Assembly (NCBI GenBank): GCA_964632945.1
Contig: CAZWCX010000050.1
Span: forward strand, 1-47,307
Length of the DNA: 47,307 nucleotides
Direction of reading: 5' to 3'
DNA from: CAZWCX01 sp964632945
Lineage (GTDB): Bacteria > Planctomycetota > MHYJ01 > WSZJ01 > CAZWCX01
Below the pieces are notes generated by a model, which was not told where the DNA came from, did not search any database, and saw only the letters and a list, made by a program, of their open reading frames with translations. Numbering within the stretch: the first letter of the stretch is position 1; each line of letters opens with the position of its first letter. Below are positions 22,075 to 31,131 of the stretch, one piece after another. The translations under genes were made by a program, and so were the position numbers.

Positions 22075-24468
22075 TCAGCGTGGCTTCAGGAACTCACCTG
22101 CGTCGACCTCGACCACGTAGTACCAGCCCTTCATCTCGAGGCGATACGCCACCAGGATCATGGCCCGCCCGTCCCGCGTACCCTCGAGGATGCCCGCCTG
22201 CCGGTTCCGGATGGCGTTGACGACCGCCGGCACCGGATACGGTTCGAGGTTTACCCCGATGTCGTTCCCGGCCGACTTGAAGCGTTTGCCCTTGTCTCCC
22301 GAGTCGACCAGAACCCGGCCGGTTTCGTCGACCAGCGTGGTCTCGAGCACCCCGGGCACGTCCTGGATCGCAAGCAACTGCTCGATGATCCGGTCGAAGG
22401 TGAGTTCGACGCCTGCCACGCCCAGGAAGGTCCCGTTCACGTCCCACAGGGAGGTCGTGCACGGCAGCACCAGTTCGTCCCCGCTCTCACTGTCCGAGGA
22501 GTCGACATAGGGACTGCCCCAGAACTTCCCGTGCTTTTCCGCGGACAACCGGTAGTAGGCGGAGCCGCGGGGATCGTAGTCCGGCGGGAACGAACCTTCC
22601 CCGGGATAGAGATAGATGACGCCCTCGGGGAGAACCACGTAGGCGAAGTCGAGGCCGACGCCCTTTTCTCCCAGCAGGATCCGCTCCTGTGTCGGGGAGA
22701 GGGGCTCGCGGCCGAAGGGGCTGGACTCCCGGAACATCCGGCGGTAGTGGTGGCGAAGCGGCGCCAACCGGCGCAACTTCGGCATCATCTGCACGGCGGA
22801 AAGCCCGGGCCGGAGTACGGCCACGGCGTGGTCCAGGCTGACGGGCCAGCGATAGACCGGGCACCAGCCGTAGTCGGAAGGCCGGCGATCCGGCGATTGG
22901 AAATCCTCGAGGAGGTAGACCGGGTCCTCCCCTTCGGCGCCGCGGCTGAGGGACCAGGTGGCGAGTTGGGCCAGCCCCTCCAGGGACTCCTCCAACTCGA
23001 GGAAACGCGTGTCGATCCGGTGCGCCTGTTTCGACACCTGGGTGAGGAGCGTGCGCAGGCGGCGTTCGCGCTCGAATGCGCGTTCCTCCGCCTCCTTGCG
23101 CCGGCGTTCCGCCCACCCCATCTGCAGCGCCGAGCCGAGCAGGAGCAAGAGGATGGCGACCAGCGTCCACTCCCGGTGCCGCCCGATCCAGCGCAGGAGT
23201 TTCTGGAGGGGGTTGTCCGGGCGCGCCAGCACGGCCTCCCCGCGGAGGTACCGGCGCACGTCCTCGGCCATCGCTGCCACCGACGGATATCGCTGCTCCC
23301 GCAGCAGGCGGGTGGCGCGGGCGATGATCGCGCGCAGTTCGCGGGGAATCCGCTCCCCGGTGAGGTGAACGAGGGGCGCGGTGTTGCCGGCGAGGGAGTT
23401 CTTGAGGGTCGACAGCGGGTCGTCCCCTTCCACGCCGCGCCGCAGCGAGACGAGTTCGAACAGGATGAGGCCGAGGGCGTACTGGTCGCTGCGGCCGTCG
23501 AGTTCGCGGTTTCGTCCGGCCGCCTGTTCCGGCGACATGAAACGCGGCGTGCCGATCGCCTGGCCGACCCGCGTGAGTTCCAGGTCGACGCCCGGGCCGC
23601 CGTCTGCGACGGGGACGACCGGTCTCGCCACGTCGACGCGCTCCTCCCTCTCCGCTTCCTCGGAGCCGTCCATGAGGCGCGCGATGCCCCAGTCCATCAC
23701 GTAGACCTCGCGATACTTCCCGACCATGATGTTGGGCGGCTTGAGATCGCGATGGATCACGCCCTTGCTGTGCGCGTAGTGGATCGCGTCGCAGACCTTG
23801 AGGAACACGTCGAGGCGCCCGGCGAGCGAATGCTCCTCGTCGAGAGGGCGCCGGCTCTGGAGGAGCGCGGTGGTCTCGTCGATGACATCCTTGAGGGTCT
23901 TGCCGCGGATCATTTTCATCGTGTAGGAGATGGCGCCGCGGGAATCGACCTCGAGGCCGTACACGGGAATGACGTTGGGATGATCGAGCTGCGCGGTGAT
24001 CTGGGCCTCGCCGAGGAATCGCCCCACGATCTTGGGCTCGCCGACCAGTTGCGGGCGGAGCGTCTTGACCGCCACCTTGCGCCGCAGGTCGTTGTCGCGG
24101 GCCACGAGTACCTGCCCCATCCCCCCCTCGCCGAGCGTGCCGATGATGGAGTACCGGGCCTGCTGCGCGTCGGGGCGGAAGGAATCCGCGTCCACGCTCA
24201 CCATCCGGTCGGCGGCAGGATCGGTGGCGGGCGCGGCGACGCCCGCGGAGGTGCGGGTCGACTCGTCGGGCGCCGGATTCGAAAAGGCGAGCCGCGCGAC
24301 GCGGGCGCGCCGCTCCCCCTCGGGGGAGAGCATCTTCTTCTTTTGCAGCCAGAGCAGAAAGCCGGCGAGGTCCTCTTTGCCGTGTTCCCGGCAGAAGGCC
24401 TGGTAGGTGGAGGTGACGTCGACACCGCCGTCTCCGCCGACGAGCGGGCGGATCTCATCGAGATTCAT
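22075..24468 (-). CDS. Transmembrane Ser/Thr kinase with extracytoplasmic Cache sensor
   Basis: 797 residues. A short helical segment (1-62) and a linker precede a Hanks-type kinase (about 106-415): glycine loop GEGGMGQV (113-120), ATP lysine K135, HRDLKPPN (239-246), DWG in place of DFG (259-261, frequent in bacterial kinases) and GTPRFMSPE. An insert of about 30 residues lies in the activation region (266-298). A membrane helix (WTLVAILLLLLGSALQMGW, about 432-452) and a coiled stretch lead to a Cache-type ligand domain (about 470-790, including FLGVAGVELTFDRI and TTLVDETGRVLVDSG). Cache domains bind small molecules such as amino or organic acids. The gene may be the last of the minus-strand run beginning at 32979. 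Confidence 0.9.
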   Translation of the reverse strand: MNLDEIRPLVGGDGGVDVTSTYQAFCREHGKEDLAGFLLWLQKKKMLSPEGERRARVARLAFSNPAPDESTRTSAGVAAPATDPAADRMVSVDADSFRPDAQQARYSIIGTLGEGGMGQVLVARDNDLRRKVAVKTLRPQLVGEPKIVGRFLGEAQITAQLDHPNVIPVYGLEVDSRGAISYTMKMIRGKTLKDVIDETTALLQSRRPLDEEHSLAGRLDVFLKVCDAIHYAHSKGVIHRDLKPPNIMVGKYREVYVMDWGIARLMDGSEEAEREERVDVARPVVPVADGGPGVDLELTRVGQAIGTPRFMSPEQAAGRNRELDGRSDQYALGLILFELVSLRRGVEGDDPLSTLKNSLAGNTAPLVHLTGERIPRELRAIIARATRLLREQRYPSVAAMAEDVRRYLRGEAVLARPDNPLQKLLRWIGRHREWTLVAILLLLLGSALQMGWAERRRKEAEERAFERERRLRTLLTQVSKQAHRIDTRFLELEESLEGLAQLATWSLSRGAEGEDPVYLLEDFQSPDRRPSDYGWCPVYRWPVSLDHAVAVLRPGLSAVQMMPKLRRLAPLRHHYRRMFRESSPFGREPLSPTQERILLGEKGVGLDFAYVVLPEGVIYLYPGEGSFPPDYDPRGSAYYRLSAEKHGKFWGSPYVDSSDSESGDELVLPCTTSLWDVNGTFLGVAGVELTFDRIIEQLLAIQDVPGVLETTLVDETGRVLVDSGDKGKRFKSAGNDIGVNLEPYPVPAVVNAIRNRQAGILEGTRDGRAMILVAYRLEMKGWYYVVEVDAGEFLKPR

Positions 24469-24543
24469 GGGCAGGCTCCGGTTGGGGGTGCGGGGAGGAG
24501 TCTATCAACGGGCGGGACCGATTTCCACTCCCCGTTCCCCGGA

Positions 24544-25332
24544 TTACGACGAGGCCGAGACATAGGCCCGGAGCGCCCGGTCCCAGAGCCAGAGCAGGAA
24601 CCCGAACGCCCCTCCGGCGACGGCGAGGAGGTGGAGGAGTGTGTCCCATCCCAGGCCGTCGAAGAGGGCGTGCGCCGGTACCGAGATCATGAGCGCAAAC
24701 GGCAGCACCGTCACCAGCAGCAACCGGACCCACCCGCGGTAGATCTGGTGCGGTCGCTCGGTGAAGCGCTCGAGGTGGTAGAAGAGATCGTCCAGGCCGC
24801 GACCGGAATGGATCCAGAAGACCGGCACCAGGAACAGCAGGTGCACGACGTAGAAAAGGAAGCTGCCGACGACGAGCAGGGCGAAGTAGATGACGATGCG
24901 GCCGGCGCCGAGGGGATCCGGATAGCGAGCCAGCGACCAGACCACCAGGCCCCCGGCGATCACGAGGTTGACGAACGAATTGGCCGCGAAATCGCGCAGG
25001 CTCATCATGAACAGGGTCGAGACCGGGCGCACGAGGTGGTAGTCGAGGTCGCCTCGGTTGATGTAGATCGGAAACCACCACAGGTTGTTCGAAAAGACGG
25101 TCATGTGGACCGCGTCGAGCAGGAAGTAGGCGCAGACGAAGACGTAGACCTGGTCCAGCGTCCAGCCTCCGAGCGTGGGGGTGTGCTGGTAGAGCACGGT
25201 GAAGAAGTACAGGTGGACGGCGTAGAACATCGTATCCATGACGATGCGGAACGTGAAATCGAGGCGAAACTCCATCGCCCGCGAGAAGGAGAAGCGCAGG
25301 AAGTGCAGGTAGAGGCGCGCGTATCGTTTCAT
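24544..25332 (-). CDS. ABC-2 permease subunit 2 (second export system)
   Basis: 262 residues from ATG 25332 (MKRYARLYLHFLRFSFSRAM), which overlaps the stop of the preceding permease gene by one base (TGATG). About six membrane helices; YINRGDLDYHLVRPVSTLFM is typical of the ABC-2 'DUF990' permeases that work as heteromeric pairs. It would form the channel with the product of 25332-26144, driven by the ATPase at 26141. Substrate unknown. The upstream frame open to 25509 is not part of the gene. Confidence 0.88.
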   Translation of the reverse strand: MKRYARLYLHFLRFSFSRAMEFRLDFTFRIVMDTMFYAVHLYFFTVLYQHTPTLGGWTLDQVYVFVCAYFLLDAVHMTVFSNNLWWFPIYINRGDLDYHLVRPVSTLFMMSLRDFAANSFVNLVIAGGLVVWSLARYPDPLGAGRIVIYFALLVVGSFLFYVVHLLFLVPVFWIHSGRGLDDLFYHLERFTERPHQIYRGWVRLLLVTVLPFALMISVPAHALFDGLGWDTLLHLLAVAGGAFGFLLWLWDRALRAYVSASS

Positions 25333-26144
25333 CACATCCCCACGCCGGTGTAGGAAAGGCCGCCGCGGCGCCAGACCCAGCGTCCGACGGCGTGAAGGAG
25401 GCCGCACCAGGCGACGCCGATCGCCACGCCGCGCAGCCACTGATCGGGGGGGATGCGACCCAGCAGCACGTTGACCGGAAAGTCGTACAGGTACGGGAAC
25501 GGGCTCCACTCCAGAAGGGCGCGAGCCCCGGCCGGGAAGAGCGCGAGCGGCATCATGGCGCCGCCGAGCAGCGAGGCGGTGAGCCGCATGAGGACCGACA
25601 GCGACCAGACGTTTTCGGCCCAGAAGGCGATCCCCTGGATCGGATAGAGGAGGAGGAAATTCAGCAGGTTGCCCAGGGCGACCGCGAAGATCCCGCGCGC
25701 GAGCGACCCGGCGCCGATTCCGGCCGCCGCGGGGGCCTCCAGGAAGGGAAGGGAGGCGAAGCCGAAGAGCAGGAGTTGGAGGACCGCCGGGGTCATGGTG
25801 CCGAGGTGCTCCGCGTACTTGAAGGCGAGATAATCCCCGGGGTAGACGAGGTAGCGGGACAGGCTGCCCTCGTACACGTCCTGGGCGAGGCTGCTCGCCC
25901 GCTCCTGGCCCCGGATGACCTTACCGAGGAGGATGGCCAGGATGTAGTAGAGGAGCATCTCCGCCTCGGTGTATCCGCCGATGATCGGGCGGCCGGTGGC
26001 TTCGTACACCGCACGCCAGAGGAAATATGCAACCCCGAGTTGGGCGAGGAAGGCGACGCTCGCCTCGAGCCAGAAGGCGGTGCGATAGGACATCAGCTTC
26101 CGCGTCTCGAGGCTGACGACCTGGAGGAAGAGGCGGGCGGTCAC
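25332..26144 (-). CDS. ABC-2 permease subunit 1 (second export system)
   Basis: 270 residues. The GTG at 26144 overlaps the ATPase stop (GTGA, 26144-26141) and gives MTARLFLQVVSLETRKLMSY. Six hydrophobic helices; the segments RGQERASSLAQDVYEGSLSR and LVYPGDYLAFKYAEHLG are characteristic of DUF990-type ABC-2 permeases. It pairs with the next gene, and translation of all three genes looks coupled. Confidence 0.88.
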   Translation of the reverse strand: MTARLFLQVVSLETRKLMSYRTAFWLEASVAFLAQLGVAYFLWRAVYEATGRPIIGGYTEAEMLLYYILAILLGKVIRGQERASSLAQDVYEGSLSRYLVYPGDYLAFKYAEHLGTMTPAVLQLLLFGFASLPFLEAPAAAGIGAGSLARGIFAVALGNLLNFLLLYPIQGIAFWAENVWSLSVLMRLTASLLGGAMMPLALFPAGARALLEWSPFPYLYDFPVNVLLGRIPPDQWLRGVAIGVAWCGLLHAVGRWVWRRGGLSYTGVGM

Positions 26145-27235
26145 GGCGCCGTCTCCGTCGGGGCGGCGGTGGGAAGAGCATGGGACGGGGCGGCCGGAGG
26201 CGCGCCGGGGGTCGCCCCGTCGCGGCGCATGATCCGCTCGATGATGTCGCCGATTTCGGGCTCTTCGATTGCGAGGTCGGCGACCGGGAGGCGCTGGAGG
26301 AGCGCGCCTGCGGAGGCCGCGACGGCCGGGCGAGGGACCCGGATGCGCACGCGGTCGGGTGTGCACTCGAGCACCTCGCCGATGCCGGCCAGGTCGGCCG
26401 GAGAGGGGGCGGCGGGGGCGGGGATCGCCGCGGCGGCGGTCCCGGCGGTCGCGGGCTTCGCCGCGTGCAGGTGCGCGCTCAGGACCTTGTGGGGCGCGAA
26501 TTGCTCGACGACCCGCCGCAACGGCCCGTCGAACACTTGTTCCCCCTCGCGCAGGATCAGAATCCGCTGGCAGAGCGTCTCGATGTCCTCCATGTAGTGA
26601 CTGGTGACGATCATCGCGGGCCGGTGGTTCTTCCGGTACTCCAGGATGAACTGGCGGATCGACCGCTGCGCGGTCAGGTCGAGCCCGATCGTCGGCTCGT
26701 CGAGGTAGACCACACGGGGGGCGTGCAGCAGCGCGGCGATCAGCTCCATCTTCATCCGCTCGCCGAGCGAGAGGCGCCGGATCTGGATGTCGACCTGTTC
26801 GCGGACTTCGAGCAGGCTCGTCAGGTAGTCCAGCCGGGATCGGTAGTCCGCCTCGGGGATCTGGTAGATCTCCTGCAGCAGAAGGAAGCAATCGGAGGCG
26901 GGGAGGTCCCACCACAGTTGCGCCTTTTGGCCCATGATGAGGGCGATCTGGCGGCGGAAGCGGTTGTCGCGCTCCCAGGGCCGGTAGCCGAGCACCCGGG
27001 CATCCCCGGCCGTGGGATGGATGATGCCCGCGAGCATCTTGACCAGGGTGGTCTTGCCGGCGCCGTTGGCGCCCACCAGTCCGACGATCTCCCCCTCGTC
27101 GACGCGGAACGAGAGCTTGCGCACCGCCTCCTTCCGAATCGTCTCGCGCCGGACCAGCGAACGGATGGACCCCCAGAGCCCGGGGTCCTTGCGGTGCACG
27201 GTGAACGTCTTGGAGAGTGCGTCGACTACGATCAT
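26141..27235 (-). CDS. ABC exporter ATP-binding protein (second export system)
   Basis: 364 residues from ATG 27235 (MIVVDALSKTFTVHRKDPG). Walker A is GANGAGKT (55-62), a tryptophan-containing Q-loop region has QKAQLWWDLP, the signature region is RRLSLGERMKMELIAALL, and Walker B is VVYLDEPTIGLD. About 120 residues after the ATPase core are Ala/Pro-rich with one folded segment, longer than a minimal subunit. The QLWWDLP signature and two DUF990-type permeases are typical of one ABC-2 subgroup of unknown cargo. No strong promoter was seen in the 98 nt upstream, so it may be read through from the DUF4340 gene. Confidence 0.9.
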   Translation of the reverse strand: MIVVDALSKTFTVHRKDPGLWGSIRSLVRRETIRKEAVRKLSFRVDEGEIVGLVGANGAGKTTLVKMLAGIIHPTAGDARVLGYRPWERDNRFRRQIALIMGQKAQLWWDLPASDCFLLLQEIYQIPEADYRSRLDYLTSLLEVREQVDIQIRRLSLGERMKMELIAALLHAPRVVYLDEPTIGLDLTAQRSIRQFILEYRKNHRPAMIVTSHYMEDIETLCQRILILREGEQVFDGPLRRVVEQFAPHKVLSAHLHAAKPATAGTAAAAIPAPAAPSPADLAGIGEVLECTPDRVRIRVPRPAVAASAGALLQRLPVADLAIEEPEIGDIIERIMRRDGATPGAPPAAPSHALPTAAPTETAP

Positions 27236-27333
27236 GGAGGGCGCCCGCTCCGCTGGTCTGTTCCGGGAGGGACGGTCGGCCGGGATCCGCGCGTGGACGC
27301 GACCGGTCCCGGATCGTCTTCCGGCCGCTCCGG

Positions 27334-29325
27334 TCAGGAGCCCGACTTCGGCTCCTCGACATGGGCCGGCTCCTGACCCTGGATGGGGGTGCCGTCCTCG
27401 TTCCGCTTCGGGGCGATGCCGGGGTCCTGGTTCTGCCTGGACCCTTCGGCGGGCGGCAGCGTCAGGTCGCGCTCGAACGACTGGGCCATGCCGGGGTCGA
27501 TGACGAAGACGATCGGCTGCGCGGCCAGCATGGCGTAGCGCAGGCCATCGGGGCTCGAGCCGCCGATCTTCAGGACCTCCGTGGTCTGTCCCGCCTGCGG
27601 ACCTTCCCCGTTCCACCACGTGAAGGTGACCGTCACCGCGGGGGCGTCCAGGCCGAAGGGGGCGAGCGTGCCCGGAGACGACTCGACGAAATCGAGGGCG
27701 TAGAGGTCGGTGAGATGGGCCGCGACCTCCTCGGCCCACTCCGGGGTGGCCTTCTTGACGGTGGAATCTTCGCGCACCATCCAGGGGGTGTCGCGCTCGA
27801 CGCCGGCTTCCGTCACGCGATCGCGCGAGCAGACCTGGGTCCGGCGCGCGGGCGTTCCTCCCTCCGGGGCCGGGAGGACGCGATCGAGCGTGAAGGAGCG
27901 GATGCGCGTCCGCGCTCCCGCGTGGAACACGTCCTTGCGCCGGAAGGCGAGCGGCCCCTTGCGGAACTCGGACAGCACCCCGGGATCGAGGCGGACGACC
28001 TCCCGACCGTCCTTGGTGATGGCGAAAACCCGGTCGGGAGCGGCGTCGGTCCAGCCGATCCGGAACTCGTAGTTGTCGGTGCGCGACCGGTCGGGGGGCA
28101 TCATGGTGACCGCCAGCGTGATGCGCGGCCGGTCGAGCCCGAACGGCGCCAGGTCCACGGTCGCGGGGCCCGGAAATTCCACCATGGGGAAGACCTTGAT
28201 CCGTGTGAGCCACGTGTGCACGCTGCCGTAATCCACGGGCAGGCCCGCGGGCTCGAGGGCTTGCCAGCCGCTTTCATCCGACGCGATCGCCGTTTTTCCC
28301 CACGGGGAGCGGATCTCGATCCGGGCGAGGTGGTGCTCCGGGAGGTCGAAATAGATCTTGCTGCGCAGGCGGACCGGATCGGGTTCGAGCGCCGCGGGGA
28401 CGCTGGCCTTGGCGGTGAAGCCGCCGTCCGCGCCGGAGCGTTTCCCGTAGTAGAGGGACCGCTCCGGATTCACGGGCGCGCCGAACTCGGCGACCACGGA
28501 CTTCCCCTTGGGGCCTTCCTCCGCAACGGTTGCGCGCAGCCAGGGCTTGTCCAGGTCGGCGGGATTCGCGGCCAGCGCGGTCGCGTCGAGCCACTCCTGG
28601 ACCTCCGCGCCCTTGATCGCCTCGATCAACTTCCGCAGTTGATCCAGGTCGGGGCGCAGGTCGTGCGCGCCGGCGATCCACCAGTCGTCGCCGGTGCGGA
28701 CGAATTCGAGGGTCACCGGCGGACCGCCGGCCGCGCCGGTCGAGGCCAGCGTCACGCGGTCGATTTTCTCGGGGGCGACGTCGAAGAGGCGCCGCTCCAT
28801 GAATCCGGAGGGGGGCTTGTCGAGGGCCTTGAACACCTGGGGATCGACGGTGAAGGCCCCGGCGGCCCCTTCCCAGCGTGCGTATCGGTCCGGATTCGAG
28901 CCCACCGCGACCGGGTCGCCGAGGTGGAGGGTCGCGTCCTTCTCCCCCCACCAGACGCGGAAGACGATCCGGGGGGGATCCAGGCCGAGGCGGGCGAAGT
29001 CGACCGGCGGCGGGACCCGCCGCTTCTCCCGGAAAATCTCCATGCGCGCGAGGATCTCGTCTACGGCGCGCTTCGACGCCTGGTTGCGGGCGGGCTTCAC
29101 CACCTCCCAGACGTCGGGTTCACGGACGCGTTCCAGGCGGACCGTCTCGCCGTCGCGCGTCACCTCGAAGGCCTTCACTTCGCTCCACGAGACCTCGAGG
29201 GTGCGTCCCTCGACGTCCCGGCGAATGCGGTCGTCGGTGCTCTCCTGGTGGCGTTCGACGAACCAGATGTAGCCGACCATCGCGACGGCGACGACGAACA
29301 GCGCGATCGTGGTGCGGAACTGCAT
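27334..29325 (-). CDS. DUF4340 domain protein of the Gld-like ABC cassette
   Basis: 663 residues. One N-terminal membrane anchor (MQFRTTIALFVVAVAMVGYI) is followed by a large extracytoplasmic region with DUF4340-like beta-rich repeats: VWEVVKPARNQASKRAVDEI, then FGLDxPxxxxx segments recurring near residues 118, 397 and 555. It begins 15 nt after the Gldg-family stop; GGAGG lies 5 nt from the ATG. In Planctomycetota-type genomes this gene commonly closes an ABC ATPase/permease/Gldg/DUF4340 cassette. The molecular role is unknown; it may be a periplasmic partner of the exporter. Confidence 0.85.
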   Translation of the reverse strand: MQFRTTIALFVVAVAMVGYIWFVERHQESTDDRIRRDVEGRTLEVSWSEVKAFEVTRDGETVRLERVREPDVWEVVKPARNQASKRAVDEILARMEIFREKRRVPPPVDFARLGLDPPRIVFRVWWGEKDATLHLGDPVAVGSNPDRYARWEGAAGAFTVDPQVFKALDKPPSGFMERRLFDVAPEKIDRVTLASTGAAGGPPVTLEFVRTGDDWWIAGAHDLRPDLDQLRKLIEAIKGAEVQEWLDATALAANPADLDKPWLRATVAEEGPKGKSVVAEFGAPVNPERSLYYGKRSGADGGFTAKASVPAALEPDPVRLRSKIYFDLPEHHLARIEIRSPWGKTAIASDESGWQALEPAGLPVDYGSVHTWLTRIKVFPMVEFPGPATVDLAPFGLDRPRITLAVTMMPPDRSRTDNYEFRIGWTDAAPDRVFAITKDGREVVRLDPGVLSEFRKGPLAFRRKDVFHAGARTRIRSFTLDRVLPAPEGGTPARRTQVCSRDRVTEAGVERDTPWMVREDSTVKKATPEWAEEVAAHLTDLYALDFVESSPGTLAPFGLDAPAVTVTFTWWNGEGPQAGQTTEVLKIGGSSPDGLRYAMLAAQPIVFVIDPGMAQSFERDLTLPPAEGSRQNQDPGIAPKRNEDGTPIQGQEPAHVEEPKSGS

Positions 29326-29340
29326 GCGGCCCTCCGGCGC

Positions 29341-31050
29341 CTACTTCCTCCGGGCCCACCAGACCCAGAAGCCGACGGTGAGCGCCATCAGGGGGAGCAG
29401 GCCCATGACCGTGACCTGGATCCCGATCATGTCGGATTCGTCGAGGTCGTCGAGCTTGCGGTCGAGCGGCTTGCGGCCTTCGATCGAGATCATGTGCTCC
29501 TGCTCGGCCAGCCAGCGGAGCGAGTTGAGCAGGAGATCCATCTTGCCCAGCTTCTGCAGGTAGAAGTTCGTGGTCAGGCTGGCGTCGCCGAACACGACGA
29601 TCCGGGTCTCGGGTACACGCTCGCCCTCCTTGGCCTCGCCCACGCGGCGGCTGACCGCCATGGCGAAATTGAGCGGTCCTTTCAGATCGCGCCCTTCGTC
29701 GAAGGCGAGGTCCTTTTCCCCCTTCATGGCGGCGCGGAAATCCTTCTCACCCCACGCGGAGCGCGTGCTCTGGACCAGCGGCGTCGCCATCACGTCGCGC
29801 GGCCGGTTGGCGGCCGATTCGATCGACCGCGCGCCCGCAAAGTGGGTCGGGTTCGTCTCGTTCATCTTCGCCGTGATCGGGTGCGCCCCGTAGCTGCGCG
29901 CGCTCGTCGGGTCGACCGGAAACTTCTCGATTCCCTGGGGACCCTGGATGAACACCTGCGACTGTGCGGACGGGTCCAGGATGACGTCGTCGCGAACCTC
30001 GACGCCGTACTCGTACAACAGATCCTCGAGACCGCTGCGACGCTCCTCGGACAGCAGCGGATAGAAGGCGACGAACAGGTGACCGCCGCGGCGAAGGTAC
30101 CGGCGCAGGACGTCGAGTTCCTCGGGCGCGTACTTGCGTTGCGGACCCACGAGGATGAGCAGGTCGCAATCGTCGGGGATCGCCTTGGCCTCGGGAATCT
30201 GAATCACGTTGACCTTGTAGTTCTCCCGCTTTTCGAGGATTTCCGACTTGAGCACGGATCCCGCGCGCTCGTCCACCCCGAACGGGTCGACCTCGTTGTG
30301 ACCCACGCCCCAGTACACGGTCACCTTCTGGGTCGCCGTGACCGAGACCATGGCGGAGGTCAGCGCCTGCTCGGCGTCGAACGAGCGGATGCGCGGTTCC
30401 TGCTGGTTCCAGGCCGAGCCCATCTCCGGCTGGTAGAGGTCGTCCAGCGGCAGGACCTTCTTCACGTCGCCGTGGACGAGGACCAGGTCGTTGGCTTCCG
30501 CCTTTTCGACGCCGAGTTGCAGCAACGCGGCGTACGCGTCCTTCCCCTGGCTGACGACGTCGAATTGTTCCACCTCGATCCGGCGCGAATAGGCCCGATA
30601 CTCCTCGAGCAGGTCCTTCACCATCGGGATGACCACGCCGTGCGCCGGGGTCTGCGGGTGCCAGAGCGCGATCACCTTGACCGTGGTCTGCTTGCGCGCC
30701 AGTTCGTCGAGCACCGCCTTGGACTTGTCCGACAGCGTGAACTGGGCGTCGAAGGTCAGGTCCTTGCGCATCCAGTGGCGGGACGCATACCAGTTGACGG
30801 AAACGAGGATGATGAAGGCGAGCAGGGACATGGTGGCCACGTTCGCCAGGACCTTCAGGCGTTCGGCCCGATTCCAGCCCAGGGCGACCGCCTCGGCACC
30901 TTCGGGCGCGCCCGGTGCCGGGGCCGCGGGGGTGTTCCCGGCGGCGTCGGCCGGCGTCCCGGAGGCCGCCGGCGGGTCCGGGGGTCCGGATGCCGCGGGC
31001 GGGGCGGCCGGTTCGTCCGGGTTCCGGTGGCGACGGGGGATCGTGGACAT
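29341..31050 (-). CDS. Gldg-family auxiliary protein of the ABC exporter
   Basis: 569 residues. ATG 31050 is preferred over in-frame ATGs at 31062 and 31113 because GGAG lies 6 nt upstream. A Pro/Ala-rich cytoplasmic start of about 60 residues precedes a membrane helix (VATMSLLAFIILVSVNWYA). A large extracytoplasmic domain follows, with FTLSDKSKAVLDELA, VTVYWGVGHNEVDPFG and LLILVGPQRKYAPEELDVL, and a second helix lies at the C-terminus (VTVMGLLPLMALTVGFWVWW). This matches GldG/ABC_transp_aux proteins, which in Bacteroidetes gliding motility associate with the GldA/GldF transporter. No gliding genes are seen here. Confidence 0.87.
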   Translation of the reverse strand: MSTIPRRHRNPDEPAAPPAASGPPDPPAASGTPADAAGNTPAAPAPGAPEGAEAVALGWNRAERLKVLANVATMSLLAFIILVSVNWYASRHWMRKDLTFDAQFTLSDKSKAVLDELARKQTTVKVIALWHPQTPAHGVVIPMVKDLLEEYRAYSRRIEVEQFDVVSQGKDAYAALLQLGVEKAEANDLVLVHGDVKKVLPLDDLYQPEMGSAWNQQEPRIRSFDAEQALTSAMVSVTATQKVTVYWGVGHNEVDPFGVDERAGSVLKSEILEKRENYKVNVIQIPEAKAIPDDCDLLILVGPQRKYAPEELDVLRRYLRRGGHLFVAFYPLLSEERRSGLEDLLYEYGVEVRDDVILDPSAQSQVFIQGPQGIEKFPVDPTSARSYGAHPITAKMNETNPTHFAGARSIESAANRPRDVMATPLVQSTRSAWGEKDFRAAMKGEKDLAFDEGRDLKGPLNFAMAVSRRVGEAKEGERVPETRIVVFGDASLTTNFYLQKLGKMDLLLNSLRWLAEQEHMISIEGRKPLDRKLDDLDESDMIGIQVTVMGLLPLMALTVGFWVWWARRK

Positions 31051-31131
31051 CCGGTTCTCCATGGCGCGGCCGGCGACGGCCGGACGCGCGTTCGCGGCGA
31101 AGGAAACGGACAACGCTCCGGGCGGGCTGCG

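Noticed and set aside
22021..25353. A 1110-codon plus-strand open frame opposite the kinase-Cache gene
   Set aside because: It is antisense to conserved kinase motifs, with no recognisable domain of its own.
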